A stretch of DNA of 64,000 bases, from positions 3,162,001 to 3,226,000 of the forward strand of contig NZ_MWFK01000001.1 of assembly GCF_002078175.1 (NCBI RefSeq), written 5' to 3'. Shown here piece by piece: positions 18,541-27,260 of the stretch; the first letter of the stretch is position 1, and each line of letters begins with the position of its first letter. Made by a program: the position numbers and the translations under genes. The notes below the pieces were generated by a model, which made no database searches, had not been told where the DNA came from, and saw nothing but the letters and a program-made list of their open reading frames with translations. The stretch is from Streptomyces sp. M41(2017). Lineage in GTDB: Bacteria; Actinomycetota; Actinomycetes; Streptomycetales; Streptomycetaceae.

Positions 18541-19142
18541 GCCGGCCGGTTCGCGGTGACCGGGGGCAGACCCTCCCCATCTACATCTGGCTGACGGGGG
18601 CTCTGCTCTTCGCCGCGTTCGCCTTCTTCGCCTTCGCCCAAGCAGCGTCCGCCCGCAATGGAGCACAATCCGCGGCGGACGCTGCGGCGTTGGCAGCTGC
18701 GCGGGACGCGCGGGACGAGTTGGTCGACGGACTCACCGCCGCTGTCGGCACGGACGACCACTGGCTGGACTGGCTGGACGGCGACCGGTTCGAGGGGGCG
18801 GGAGCCTCGGCCGCGGCTGCCCGGCTGGCCGCCGAGAACGACTCGACAGTGCAGGGTGGCGCCCAGCCCACATTGGTCAACGGATTCCCCGGCTATCACG
18901 TGGCCATCGAGACCCGCTACACGGTCGGAGACTCGATCATCCCCGGGACGGAGAACCGCCACGCGAAGGCTCAGGCGACGGCGGTCGTCGAACCGCGTTG
19001 CACCTTCGCCGCAGACGCCGATCCCACGAAGCTGGTGCAGTTGGACTGCGACGGGCATCTCGTGGACATCGATCCCGAAGACTTCGATTCGGACGACCTT
19101 CCCGATGCGTCCGTGCTGTTCTCCGTGCATCTGGCCGAGTGA
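18537..19142 (+). CDS. TadG-like pilus assembly protein, probable CTG start
   Basis: About 201 residues. The protein begins with SRPVRGDRGQTLPIYIWL, the basic-then-hydrophobic N-terminus of TadG-like proteins, followed by the repeated Ala-rich AQSAADAAALAAARDAR segment and an extracytoplasmic domain with two Cys. No ATG, GTG or TTG exists in frame near this N-terminus; CTG 18537 overlaps the pilin TGA as CTGA and is the best start. The next in-frame GTG is at 18357, deep inside the pilin gene. Confidence 0.75.
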   Translation: MSRPVRGDRGQTLPIYIWLTGALLFAAFAFFAFAQAASARNGAQSAADAAALAAARDARDELVDGLTAAVGTDDHWLDWLDGDRFEGAGASAAAARLAAENDSTVQGGAQPTLVNGFPGYHVAIETRYTVGDSIIPGTENRHAKAQATAVVEPRCTFAADADPTKLVQLDCDGHLVDIDPEDFDSDDLPDASVLFSVHLAE

Positions 19143-19157
19143 GAGGAAGCCGTACCG

Positions 19158-19751
19158 ATGGATCTCCGGCACACCATGAAGGGCCGCAGGACTATGGCCG
19201 CGGTGGCGATCACTACTGGGCTGCTCCTCACGGTGTCCGGGTGCGGCGGGGGAGACGGCGACGACAAGCCGACGGCGACCGCGTCCTCCACCTCATCGGG
19301 TCAGGGGGGAGGCGACGACGGGAAGCAGGAGTCGCCGTCCGCGAGCCCCGACCAGGTACTGGCCGAGGTCAAGGGTGACGACGTGACCCTCACGATCGCC
19401 TCGGCGGTGCGGGACGGGGGCGGATTCGTGACGGTGAGCGGCAAGGTCACCAACACCGGGAGCCAGTTCTGGATCGCCTCGAACTGGCGGGGTGACGAGC
19501 GCGAGTTGAGCAGGAACGGCGCTTCGTTGGCCGGCGCGGCACTGGTCGACAGCAAGGGCAAGAAGAAGTACCTGGTCCTGCGAGACACCCAAGGCCGTTG
19601 CCTGTGCACGAAGTTCGACGGCGGCGGCGTGGACGTCGGAAAGTCGGCGGACTGGTTCGCCCAGTTCCCCGCACCCCCCGCCGACACCACCTCCGTCGAC
19701 TTCCAGGTGGGCTCCATGCCTCCCGCCTCCATCGAGATCTCCGAGGGCTGA
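19158..19751 (+). CDS. Secreted lipoprotein of the Tad locus
   Basis: 197 residues, ATG 19158 with AGGAAG upstream. The signal peptide ends in the lipobox LTVSGC, so the mature protein is lipid-anchored outside the membrane. A Thr/Ser/Gly/Asp linker leads to a beta-rich domain (VTLTIASAVRDGGGFVTVSGKVTNTGSQFW) resembling DUF4352-like immunoglobulin folds, with CLC near residue 154. It lies between the TadG-like gene and the OmpA-like gene with 15- and 3-base gaps, so it is part of the same transcript. Function unknown. Confidence 0.75.
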   Translation: MDLRHTMKGRRTMAAVAITTGLLLTVSGCGGGDGDDKPTATASSTSSGQGGGDDGKQESPSASPDQVLAEVKGDDVTLTIASAVRDGGGFVTVSGKVTNTGSQFWIASNWRGDERELSRNGASLAGAALVDSKGKKKYLVLRDTQGRCLCTKFDGGGVDVGKSADWFAQFPAPPADTTSVDFQVGSMPPASIEISEG

Positions 19752-19754
19752 GCC

Positions 19755-20396
19755 ATGGCCCTCGCTCCCCGTGCCGCCGCCACGACGTTCACGGCCCTCG
19801 CCGTACTGGTCACCCTCGGTCTTCCGGGCCCCGCCCACGCCGACGACGACCCCAGCGCCCCACCCGGCAGCGTCACCACGTCCCCACCTCCGGACGTCGA
19901 CGCCAACAGCCCCGGGCTCAAGCTGGCCGACGGTGCCACGCTCGCGGCCGCCAAGGTGCTGGACATCAAGTCGGTCGTCGAGGACCTGGGAGGCGAGGAA
20001 CGCCGGGAGGACACCAACGCGGATGTGACGTTCGCGCTCCAGGCCGAGGTCCTCTTCCCGAAGGACAGCTCGAAACTGAACCCGGACGCCCAGTCCCGTA
20101 TCCAGGCGATCGCGGACGAGATCAAGGCCCAGAAGGCCACCACCGTCCGCGTCTTCGGGTTCACCGACAACCTCGGTTCGTACGCGCACGGTCTGACCCT
20201 GTCGAAGAACCGCGCGGAGCAGGTCCACGACCGGCTGGCCGCCGCGCTCGGTTCGTCGGACACGGACATCACGTTCGAGGTGCGGGGCTACAGCGAGGAC
20301 TACCCCATCGCCGACAACACCTCGGAGCAGGGCCGCCGCAAGAACCGTCGTGTGGAGGTGTCCTTCCCGAGGGGCTCGGCAGGCGACGCGTCGTAA
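19755..20396 (+). CDS. Secreted OmpA/MotB-domain protein
   Basis: 213 residues. Signal peptide (residues 1-29, ending AHA|D), Pro-rich linker, then an OmpA-like peptidoglycan-binding domain (about 90-205) with AEVLFPKDSSKLNPDAQSRI, the conserved loop FGFTDNLGSYAHGLTLSKNRAEQV, and the terminal motif QGRRKNRRVEVSF. It probably anchors the pilus apparatus to peptidoglycan. It is the last gene of the Tad cluster. Confidence 0.88.
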   Translation: MALAPRAAATTFTALAVLVTLGLPGPAHADDDPSAPPGSVTTSPPPDVDANSPGLKLADGATLAAAKVLDIKSVVEDLGGEERREDTNADVTFALQAEVLFPKDSSKLNPDAQSRIQAIADEIKAQKATTVRVFGFTDNLGSYAHGLTLSKNRAEQVHDRLAAALGSSDTDITFEVRGYSEDYPIADNTSEQGRRKNRRVEVSFPRGSAGDAS

Positions 20397-20436
20397 AGCG
20401 CTTGTCGCGGGGGCACGGCGTCGGTAGGAAGGCGGG

Positions 20437-21312
20437 ATGACGTCACTCGGTGTTGTCTTCCGGCCGCAACTGCCCCCCGAACGCCTGCGTGCCGTGGCGC
20501 GCGCGGCGGACACGGCGGGGCTCGACGAACTGTGGCTGTGGGAGGACTGCTTCCTCGAAGGGGGCGTCTCCGCCGCCGCGGCCGCCCTCGCCTGGACCGA
20601 ACGTCTGAAGGTCGGCGTCGGCCTGCTCCCGGTCCCGTTGCGGAACGTCGCCGTGACCGCGATGGAGGCCGCCACCCTGCACCGGCTCTTCCCGGGACGC
20701 GCCGCCGTCGCGGTCGGCCACGGAGTGCAGGACTGGATGGAACAGGTCGGAGCACGCGCCGCATCACCCCTCACGCTGCTGCGCGAACACCTCGACGCGC
20801 TGCGCGCCCTGCTGCACGGCGACCATGTGTCCAGGGACGGCCGATACGTGAAGCTGGACGGGGTCGCCCTCGACTGGCCGCCCGCCTCGGCGCCCGAGAT
20901 CCTCACCGGCGCCACCGGCCCCCGGACGCTCCGGCTCGCCGGGGAGGCCGCCGACGGGACCGTCCTCACGGCGTCGACGACCCCCGACGGGGTACGGCGG
21001 GCCCGGGACCTCATCGAGGAGGGGCGGAAGAAGGCCGGTCGGACGGACGGCCGGCACCGGGTGATCGTCTACCTCCATGCCGCGACCGGGCCCGACGCGG
21101 CCGCCCGGCTGCGCGCCGAGACGGTCGCCGACGGCGAGGACCCGACGGCGGGGCACGGGGCCGCCGGGGACGCGGAAGCCGTCGCCGAGGCCGTCCGGCG
21201 GGTCGTGGACGCGGGAGCCGACACCGTGGTCCTCCAGCCCACCGCCGACGAACCGGATCCCGAGGGCTTCGTCCGCTTCGCCGCCGAGCAGGTGCGCCCC
21301 CTGGTCCCCTGA
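20437..21312 (+). CDS. LLM-class F420/FMN-dependent oxidoreductase
   Basis: 291 residues, normal for luciferase-like monooxygenases. TIM-barrel strands are visible (SLGVVFRPQLPPERL, LKVGVGLLPVPLRNV, RAAVAVGHGVQDWMEQ, PEILTGATGPRTLRLAGEAADGTVL). AAGGCGGG precedes ATG 20437. In actinobacteria this family typically uses F420. The substrate is unknown. It is 58 bases upstream of the methyltransferase gene. Confidence 0.85.
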   Translation: MTSLGVVFRPQLPPERLRAVARAADTAGLDELWLWEDCFLEGGVSAAAAALAWTERLKVGVGLLPVPLRNVAVTAMEAATLHRLFPGRAAVAVGHGVQDWMEQVGARAASPLTLLREHLDALRALLHGDHVSRDGRYVKLDGVALDWPPASAPEILTGATGPRTLRLAGEAADGTVLTASTTPDGVRRARDLIEEGRKKAGRTDGRHRVIVYLHAATGPDAAARLRAETVADGEDPTAGHGAAGDAEAVAEAVRRVVDAGADTVVLQPTADEPDPEGFVRFAAEQVRPLVP

Positions 21313-21370
21313 GCTGCGGGGCCCTCGAAAATCCGTCGCCGCCGGCCCCGTCCGTTGCGACAATGCGCCC

Positions 21371-22147
21371 ATGACCACCACGCGCACCTTCGAGGACCTC
21401 GTCGCCGAAGCCGAGGCCGCGTCCGTCGACGGCTGGGACTTCTCCTGGTTCGAGGGGCGGGCCACCGAGGAGCGGCCCTCGTGGGGGTACGCGCGGGCGA
21501 TGGGGGAGCGGCTGGGGCGCGCCCGCGCCGCCCTCGACCTCCAGACCGGCGGCGGCGAGGTGCTGAACTCCGCCCCGAAGCTGCCGCCGCTCCTCGCCGC
21601 CACCGAGGGCTGGCCGCCGAACGTCGCGAAGGCGACCGCGCTGCTCCACCCCCGAGGTGCCGTGGTCGTCGCGTCCCCGGAGGAGGCCCCGCTGCCGTTC
21701 GCCGACGGCGCGTTCGATCTGGTGACGAGCCGGCACCCGGTGGCGACCCACTGGGACGAGATCGCCCGTGTGCTGTGCCCCGGCGGCACCTATTTCTCCC
21801 AGCAGGTCGGGCCGGCCAGTGTCTTCGAACTCGTGGAGTACTTCCTCGGCCCGCTGCCCGAGGAGGTCCGCACCGGCCGGGACCCGGAGGCCGCCCGACG
21901 CGCCGCCGAAGCCGCCGGGCTCGATGTCGTCGACCTGCGCTCGGAACGGCTGCGCGTCGAGTTCCGGGACATCGGAGCCGTCGTCCACTTCCTGCGCAAG
22001 GTGATCTGGATGGTCCCGGGATTCACCGTCGAGGCGTACCGGCCCCGGCTGCGCGACCTGCACGAGCGGATCCAGGCGCAGGGTCCGTTCGTCGCCCACA
22101 GCAGCCGTTTCCTGATCGAGGCACGCAAACCGGGCGGGGCTGCCTGA
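21371..22147 (+). CDS. Class I SAM-dependent methyltransferase
   Basis: 258 residues from ATG 21371. The nucleotide-binding motif I reads LDLQTGGGEVL (usual LDxGxGxG slightly altered), with VVVASPEEAPLPFADGAFDLVTSRH as motifs II and post-II and VLCPGGTYFSQQV as motif III. It is related to UbiE/rRNA-methyltransferase-like proteins. The altered glycine motif is common in this subgroup. The substrate is unknown; the neighbouring oxidoreductase may be unrelated. Confidence 0.82.
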   Translation: MTTTRTFEDLVAEAEAASVDGWDFSWFEGRATEERPSWGYARAMGERLGRARAALDLQTGGGEVLNSAPKLPPLLAATEGWPPNVAKATALLHPRGAVVVASPEEAPLPFADGAFDLVTSRHPVATHWDEIARVLCPGGTYFSQQVGPASVFELVEYFLGPLPEEVRTGRDPEAARRAAEAAGLDVVDLRSERLRVEFRDIGAVVHFLRKVIWMVPGFTVEAYRPRLRDLHERIQAQGPFVAHSSRFLIEARKPGGAA

Positions 22148-22480
22148 CCGGTGCCCGCTGGGGAGTTCCAGCCGCGCGATCGGCCGTTGCCCGGGCGAGA
22201 GGGCGGTCCACGGCCCGCTCGCGGGGATTGACCGAAAAAACCCCAATGAAGGGCACTCGGTATGAGATGCCCGTCCGGATGACGGACGGGTGCGGGGTGA
22301 GCGGCGGACGTCAACCGGCCGATCTGCACAGGGTTTCCACATCGTTATCGAGAGTGGCTCGCCTGGGCTGTTCGCCTGACGTAAGTTCAGACCAAGGTAA
22401 TTCGCGTGAGCAAAGCTGCGCGTGTGGCACCGCGCAGTGGAGGGGGCTGCGCGGTGCTGCCTTCGTGGAGTGACGTGACG
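22148..22480. other. Intergenic region with one hairpin
   Basis: 333 bases without a credible gene. A perfect 8-bp stem with a 5-base loop at 22270-22290 (CCCGTCCG and its complement) may end the methyltransferase transcript. A TGACGTGACGTCA palindrome-like sequence sits at 22471-22483 at the DUF192 stop. Confidence 0.4.
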
Positions 22481-22816
22481 TCAGCCGTCCTGGACCACGA
22501 CCCGTACGCCACGCTCCACGCCCCACCGCTCCATGGAGCCGGCCTCCGCCTCCAGGACCGCCCGGGCCCGTGGGCGGGGAAGCCCCACCCGACCCGGACG
22601 CATCGTGCGTACCGCGAGGACCCGTGACGCGCGGTCCAGATAGGCGACGTCGATCGGGAACCGCATCCCCAGCGTGTGCACCGAGTTCGCCGGGGTCAGC
22701 AGCAGTGCACCCTCGATCCCGTCGCGCCCGAGCAGTCCGCGTCGCCGGGCACGCGCCGTCGCGGCCCGTTCCAGCGGGACCGGCCCGGACGTTCGCTCCG
22801 TAGTGAAGGTCGTCAT
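22481..22816 (-). CDS. DUF192 family protein
   Basis: 111 residues from ATG 22816. DUF192 motifs are clear: RRRGLLGRDGIEGALLLTP, NSVHTLGMRFPIDVAYLD, VLAVRTMRPGRVGLPRPRARAVLEAEAG. In other bacteria members are secreted or periplasmic; here there is no evident signal peptide. The frame is open upstream but lacks conserved sequence there. No ribosome site is convincing, so the start is uncertain. Confidence 0.78.
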   Translation of the reverse strand: MTTFTTERTSGPVPLERAATARARRRGLLGRDGIEGALLLTPANSVHTLGMRFPIDVAYLDRASRVLAVRTMRPGRVGLPRPRARAVLEAEAGSMERWGVERGVRVVVQDG

Positions 22817-23059
22817 GGCTGCGAAGCTAGCGACGGCGTCAAGGGAGCAGGCCACGCCCGTCACCCGCCCGGAGTACCTCGCCGGGCATCGGGGCGCTCC
22901 CCCCGAAACGGCTCCGAACCCATTGGATCTCCACCGATCCTTCGCGATTCCCTTTGAATCAGCTGGGATTCGGCCATGATCACACCCGGAATCGATGGTT
23001 CCGCGCTCATCTCGGCGTCGTCGGCCGACTCCGGAGAGTAGTTGTGGCACGCGGATGCA

Positions 23060-23142
23060 CGCAGCATCACTTACGAAGGGTTATCGTGGAAACCCCCCCT
23101 CGGGCCGGTCCGTCTCCCCCCCCACGGACCGGCCCGTTTTTT
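23060..23142 (+). ncRNA. Candidate small RNA ending at a C-rich-loop terminator
   Basis: The terminator ends a transcript that contains no good long gene. A run of 7 C at 23093-23099 and 8 C in the terminator loop recall the actinobacterial 6C RNA, whose hairpin loops are C-rich; however the first C run is not clearly in a hairpin loop here. The 5' end is a guess. It could instead be a short-peptide mRNA or an attenuated leader. Confidence 0.3.
23101..23142 (+). terminator. Strong Rho-independent terminator
   Basis: A perfect 13-bp stem (CGGGCCGGTCCGT and complement) with a C-rich 10-base loop followed by six T. A clean U-tract is rare in this GC-rich genome and fixes the direction as plus. 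Confidence 0.9.
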
Positions 23143-23569
23143 GTGCCCGCGTCGGCCCGTCCGGCGGGCGCCCCCGTGCGCCCCCTGAGCGGGGCGCCGG
23201 TGGATGCCGGGGAATCCGGTGACACAGTGCCGCCCCGCGGCGGGTCCGTCCCCGACCAGCCCTTCCCGGCGGACACCCGCCCTCTTTCGTTCGGCCGGGT
23301 GTCCCTCGACGGTGGGTTCCCGGCCCGGGAGCCGGGCGTCCCGTATCCTCCGGCGCGGTCGGGGGAGCGGCATCCGGTCCCCTCCTCACGGTGCCGGGCA
23401 CGACGGCCGGAGCGCACCCGGGCCCTCCTGTGCCGCTCTGTCAGGTCTCTGACACCCCTTGGCGGAGCCCCTGTTTCACGGGGGTAGGCTTCGCCCCGGG
23501 GGACCGCCATATGGACAGGGACTGTGCTCGGGCGCGCCTGTCCCATCCGCACGGAGGGGCTGACAACAC

Positions 23570-24343
23570 GTGACCTTGCGCGACAACCTGCGCCGTCTGC
23601 TGGTCAGGTTCTATGCACGCAGGGTGGAAGGCCACCTCGACCACGACCAGGTGCCGAAGCACATCGGGGTCATCATGGACGGCAACCGGCGCTGGGCGAA
23701 GGCGGCGGGCTCCACCACCGCCCAGGGCCACCGTGCCGGAGCCGACAAGATCGAGGAGTTCCTCGGCTGGTGCTCCGAGACGGACGTCGAGGTCGTCACC
23801 CTGTGGCTGCTGTCCACCGACAACTTCGACCGCCCGCAGGAGGAGCTCGGTCCGCTGCTCGGCATCATCGAGGGCGTCGTCCGCACCCTCGCGGCCGACG
23901 GCCGCTGGCGGGTGCACCACGTCGGCACGCCGGACATCCTGCCCTCGCAGATGCAGTCGGCCCTCAAGGAGGCCGAGGAGACCACCGCGCACGTCGAGGG
24001 GATAGTCGTCAACGTCGCCATCGGCTACGGCGGACGCCAGGAGATCGCGGACGCCGTCCGCGCGATGATCCTGGACGCCGACGACAAGGGCACCTCGATG
24101 GAGGCGCTGGCCGAGGCCGTCGACGTCGACCTGATCGGCAAGCACCTCTACACCGGTGCCCAGCCCGACCCCGACCTGGTGATCCGGACCAGCGGAGAGC
24201 AGCGCCTGTCCGGATTCATGCTCTGGCAGACGGCCCACTCCGAGTACTACTTCTGTGAAGTCTTCTGGCCGGCGTTCCGCAAGGTCGACTTCCTGCGCGC
24301 ACTGCGTGACTACGCGGCGCGACACCGCCGCTACGGCGGCTGA
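23570..24343 (+). CDS. uppS: Isoprenyl (cis-prenyl) transferase, undecaprenyl diphosphate synthase family
   Basis: 257 residues from GTG 23570, GGAGGGG upstream. Family motifs: IMDGNRRWAKAAG (catalytic Asp and phosphate loop), GHRAGADKIEEFLGWC, VTLWLLSTDNFDR, and the C-terminal DLVIRTSGEQRLSGFMLWQ and YFCEVFWPAFRKVDFL. It condenses isopentenyl diphosphate in cis to make polyprenyl carriers for cell-wall synthesis. Streptomyces often has more than one; whether this is the essential copy cannot be seen. The gene symbol refers to the family. Confidence 0.93.
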   Translation: MTLRDNLRRLLVRFYARRVEGHLDHDQVPKHIGVIMDGNRRWAKAAGSTTAQGHRAGADKIEEFLGWCSETDVEVVTLWLLSTDNFDRPQEELGPLLGIIEGVVRTLAADGRWRVHHVGTPDILPSQMQSALKEAEETTAHVEGIVVNVAIGYGGRQEIADAVRAMILDADDKGTSMEALAEAVDVDLIGKHLYTGAQPDPDLVIRTSGEQRLSGFMLWQTAHSEYYFCEVFWPAFRKVDFLRALRDYAARHRRYGG

Positions 24344-24663
24344 TTTCCGGGGTCCCGCGGTGAGGTCGTGCGGGCCCCGGGGGGCGTACGTCATCGGGAG
24401 TTAACGCACGCGCCGTCCGCTCCGGCTGCATGGCTTGGCGCGTTCGAGGGCATAACGCTTGCAGGTCGACGCCCGAACCACGGGTGTCGTATCTCAGCGG
24501 ACGGCACGGGGCCGTCCGCCCGGGAGGCCCTTTGCACCAGCCCGACCGTGCGGTCAGTACGGACGAAGCGGAGGGCCGGTTCTCGGCCCGTGCATCGGTG
24601 CCCGAGACCGGTCCAGATCTCCTTCGTCGCTCCCCGACCTCATCCGAGGGGGTACGTCCTTCC
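24344..24663. other. Intergenic region with inverted repeat
   Basis: 320 bases. A 9-bp perfect inverted repeat (GCGGACGGC, 5-base loop, GCCGTCCGC) at 24497-24519 may be a terminator of the prenyltransferase or a leader element of the PhoH gene. I see no gene and no clear promoter. Confidence 0.45.
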
Positions 24664-25989
24664 GTGGTGACCAGCACAAAGCGCCGCACGCCTGACCGGC
24701 GCACCTATGTTCTCGACACCAGCGTCCTGCTGGCCGATCCCAACGCCCTGAGCCGCTTCGACGAGCATGAAGTGGTGCTCCCGATCGTCGTGGTCACGGA
24801 GCTGGAGGCCAAGCGGCACCATCCCGAACTCGGCTACTTCGCCCGGCAGGCACTGCGCCTGCTCGACGAGTTCCGGGTCCGGCACGGCCGCCTCGACTCC
24901 CCGATCCCGGTCGGGGAGCTCGGCGGGACCGTCCGCGTCGAGCTCAACCACTCGGACCCCAGCGTCCTGCCCAGCGGGTATCGCCTGGGGGACAACGACT
25001 CCCGCATCCTCGCCGTCGCCCGCAATCTCCAGGCCGAGGGATTCGACGTCACCGTCGTCTCGAAGGACCTGCCGCTCAGGATCAAGGCCTCCTCCGTGGG
25101 CCTCCTCGCCGAGGAGTACCGCGCGGAGCTGGCCATCACGGGCTCCTCCGGCTGGACCGGAATGTCCGAACTGACCCTGCCGGGCGAACAGGTGGACATC
25201 CTCTTCGAGGAAGGGCACGTCTACGTCCCCGAAGCGGCCGACCTGCCCGTGCACACGGGCCTGACGATCCAGTCGGAGCGTGGCAAGGCCCTCGGCCGTG
25301 TCACCGCCGAGGGCAACGTCCGGCTGGTGCGCGGCGACCGGGAGGCGTTCGGCATCAAGGGCCGCAGCGCGGAGCAGCGCATCGCGCTGGATCTGCTGCT
25401 CGACCCGGACATCGGGATCCTGTCGATGGGCGGCCGGGCCGGCACCGGCAAGTCCGCGCTCGCGCTCTGCGCGGGTCTGGAGGCCGTCCTCGAACGCCGT
25501 CAGCACCAGAAGGTGATGGTCTTCCGGCCGCTCTACGCGGTGGGCGGGCAGGAGCTCGGCTATCTGCCCGGCTCCGAGTCCGAGAAGATGGGCCCCTGGG
25601 CCCAGGCGGTGTTCGACACGCTCTCCGCGGTCGCCAGCCGCGAGGTCATCGAGGAGGTCACGGCGCGCGGCATGCTGGAGGTCCTGCCGCTCACTCACAT
25701 CCGCGGCCGCTCCCTGCACGACGCGTTCGTGATCGTGGACGAGGCCCAGTCCCTGGAGAGGAACGTCCTGCTGACGGTCCTCTCCCGGATCGGCGCCAAC
25801 TCGCGGGTCGTTCTGACCCACGATGTGGCGCAAAGGGACAATCTGCGGGTCGGGCGGTACGACGGAGTGGTCGCCGTCGTCGAGAAGTTGAAGGGCCATC
25901 CGCTCTTCGCGCACGTCACGCTGAATCGTTCGGAGAGGTCACAGATTGCGGCACTCGTGACCGAAATGCTGGAGGACGGGCAGATCTGA
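24664..25989 (+). CDS. PIN-PhoH fusion protein (PhoH2/YlaK type RNA helicase-nuclease)
   Basis: About 441 residues from GTG 24664 (or the adjacent GTG 24667). Residues 15-150 are a PIN nuclease domain ([45 protein letters not shown], with the acidic residues). Residues about 235-435 are a PhoH ATPase with Walker [13 protein letters not shown] and Walker [12 protein letters not shown]. PhoH2 proteins unwind and cut RNA. No antitoxin gene (phoAT) precedes it here. Confidence 0.92.
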   Translation: MVTSTKRRTPDRRTYVLDTSVLLADPNALSRFDEHEVVLPIVVVTELEAKRHHPELGYFARQALRLLDEFRVRHGRLDSPIPVGELGGTVRVELNHSDPSVLPSGYRLGDNDSRILAVARNLQAEGFDVTVVSKDLPLRIKASSVGLLAEEYRAELAITGSSGWTGMSELTLPGEQVDILFEEGHVYVPEAADLPVHTGLTIQSERGKALGRVTAEGNVRLVRGDREAFGIKGRSAEQRIALDLLLDPDIGILSMGGRAGTGKSALALCAGLEAVLERRQHQKVMVFRPLYAVGGQELGYLPGSESEKMGPWAQAVFDTLSAVASREVIEEVTARGMLEVLPLTHIRGRSLHDAFVIVDEAQSLERNVLLTVLSRIGANSRVVLTHDVAQRDNLRVGRYDGVVAVVEKLKGHPLFAHVTLNRSERSQIAALVTEMLEDGQI

Positions 25990-26416
25990 TCCCGACTGTC
26001 CCCACCTGGTCAAAGGGTGGTTGATACACGCTGGTTGGCGCCGTCCGGCAAAGGCGAAGGAGCCTAGCCGGGCGGCGTCCTGCTGCGCGGCCGTTTCCTG
26101 AAAAGACCGGCCGCAAACGAGGTGTGAGCTTTCACACGCGGCGGGGAATTGCCTTGCGGCGTCGGGTTACGGCTAGAGTCTCACTCCTGTCAGGCCCCGC
26201 ATACGACACACCTGTACCCCCAGCGGTACGGCACCACCGGAACCTCAGAACTCCATAAAGCCGTCGTATGCCGCCCGCGCACCACGCGGCGCTCCCCGAG
26301 CGGGAGTTGCCCACCGGGCCCGTGCCTCCCGTGACCCCGCAGTTGGGAGGCCAGCGCCAAGGGGCACGATTGCGTCCGCGAGGGTCACCTAAGCGGGCAT
26401 GCTGGAAGGAAACCGT
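25990..26416 (+). promoter_or_regulatory. Promoter and structured 5' leader of the transglycosylase gene
   Basis: 427 bases without a gene. A TAGAGT -10-like hexamer sits near 26173. The leader downstream, about 240 bases, has GGCGCT (near 26289) pairable with AGCGCC (near 26353), enclosing a CTCCC/GGGAG hairpin and a GCCTCCC/GGGAGGC stem. c-di-AMP riboswitches are known on Streptomyces cell-wall hydrolase genes, but I do not recognise the conserved ydaO core here, so the class is open. Confidence 0.5.
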
Positions 26417-27124
26417 GTGAGCCGGATTTCGGTCCGGGGATTCGCAGTGGCCTCGGCCACCGCGGTCACCGCCGTTGGAAGCGTCGTCGGAGTTGCCTCG
26501 GGCAGCACCGCTCAGCCCTCGATCGACGCCGAGGCGACGGCAAGCGACTCGACCCTCCTCGCGGACATCCCCACGGGCCAGCAGGCCCAGGTGCAGACCG
26601 CGTCCCTGACGCAGCAGGCCGACGCGCAGGCCATCGCCGCGGACGCGAGCGCCAAGAAGGACGCGGAGGAAGCCGCCCGCAAGCAGGCGGCCGACGACGC
26701 CGTGGCCAAGCAGAAGGCCGCGGAGAAGGCCGCGAAGGCCGAGAAGGAGGCCAAGGAGCGCAAGGAAGCGGCGGAGAAGGCCAGCCGTTCCGCGACGCGC
26801 GACGCGACCACCTTCAGCGTCCAGTCCTCGTACTCCGTCGCGCAGATCCAGGCGATGGCCCGCCAGATGGTGCCGAGCGGGCAGTTCCAGTGCTTCAGCA
26901 ACATCGTGAACCACGAGTCCAGCTGGAACTACAAGGCGGTCAACGCCTCCTCCGGTGCCTACGGTCTCTTCCAGGCTCTTCCCGGTTCCAAGATGTCGTC
27001 CGTCGGTTCCGACTGGCAGACGAACCCGGCCACACAGATCAAGTGGGGCCTCAATTACATGAACGGCCGGTACGGCAGCCCCTGTGAGGCGTGGTCGTTC
27101 TGGCAGGCGAACAGCTGGTACTGA
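26417..27124 (+). CDS. Secreted lytic transglycosylase-like protein
   Basis: 235 residues from GTG 26417, AAGGA 6 bases upstream (preferred over ATG 26399). Signal peptide to about residue 33, a long charged Ala/Lys/Glu coiled coil (75-130), then a transglycosylase-like domain: FQCFSNIVNHESSWNYKAVN carries the catalytic Glu, SSGAYGLFQALPGSKM is the conserved core, and WGLNYMNGRYGSPCEAWSFW ends it. Two Cys could form a disulfide. It cleaves peptidoglycan outside the cell. Confidence 0.9.
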   Translation: MSRISVRGFAVASATAVTAVGSVVGVASGSTAQPSIDAEATASDSTLLADIPTGQQAQVQTASLTQQADAQAIAADASAKKDAEEAARKQAADDAVAKQKAAEKAAKAEKEAKERKEAAEKASRSATRDATTFSVQSSYSVAQIQAMARQMVPSGQFQCFSNIVNHESSWNYKAVNASSGAYGLFQALPGSKMSSVGSDWQTNPATQIKWGLNYMNGRYGSPCEAWSFWQANSWY

Positions 27125-27156
27125 GCCGCACGCGGCACGTCCGGCGCTCAACCTTT

Positions 27157-27191
27157 CGAAGCCCCTCCCCGTCATAGGGGGAGGGGCTTCG
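27157..27191. terminator. Terminator after the transglycosylase gene
   Basis: A perfect 14-bp stem (CGAAGCCCCTCCCC and complement) with a 7-base loop, 32 bases past the stop. Confidence 0.8.
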
Positions 27192-27260
27192 GCCATGTAC
27201 GGTCGGATCCGACGACTCCTGGGGGGAGTGGTGGGGAGCAACGGGGGAAAAGGACGCATC

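Larger units (their letters stand above)
22817..23569. other. Long intergenic region with short ORF and strong terminator
   Basis: 753 bases between DUF192 (minus) and the prenyltransferase (plus). It contains a GATTC-N5-GAATC-N6-GATTC inverted/direct repeat set at 22946-22971, a 21-codon frame (ATG 22977 to TAG 23042) with a weak ribosome site, and the intrinsic terminator at 23101-23142. After that about 430 bases show no gene or clear promoter. The terminator implies a short plus-strand transcript of unknown role. Confidence 0.5.

Noticed and set aside
22311..22526. 71-codon minus-strand frame
   Set aside because: No ribosome site or similarity; it overlaps the DUF192 end and the intergenic hairpin.
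23060..23142. Confident 6C RNA call
   Set aside because: Only one C-rich hairpin loop is certain; kept as a low-confidence candidate.
25990..26416. c-di-AMP (ydaO) riboswitch before the transglycosylase
   Set aside because: The expected conserved core is not recognised, so only a structured leader is claimed.
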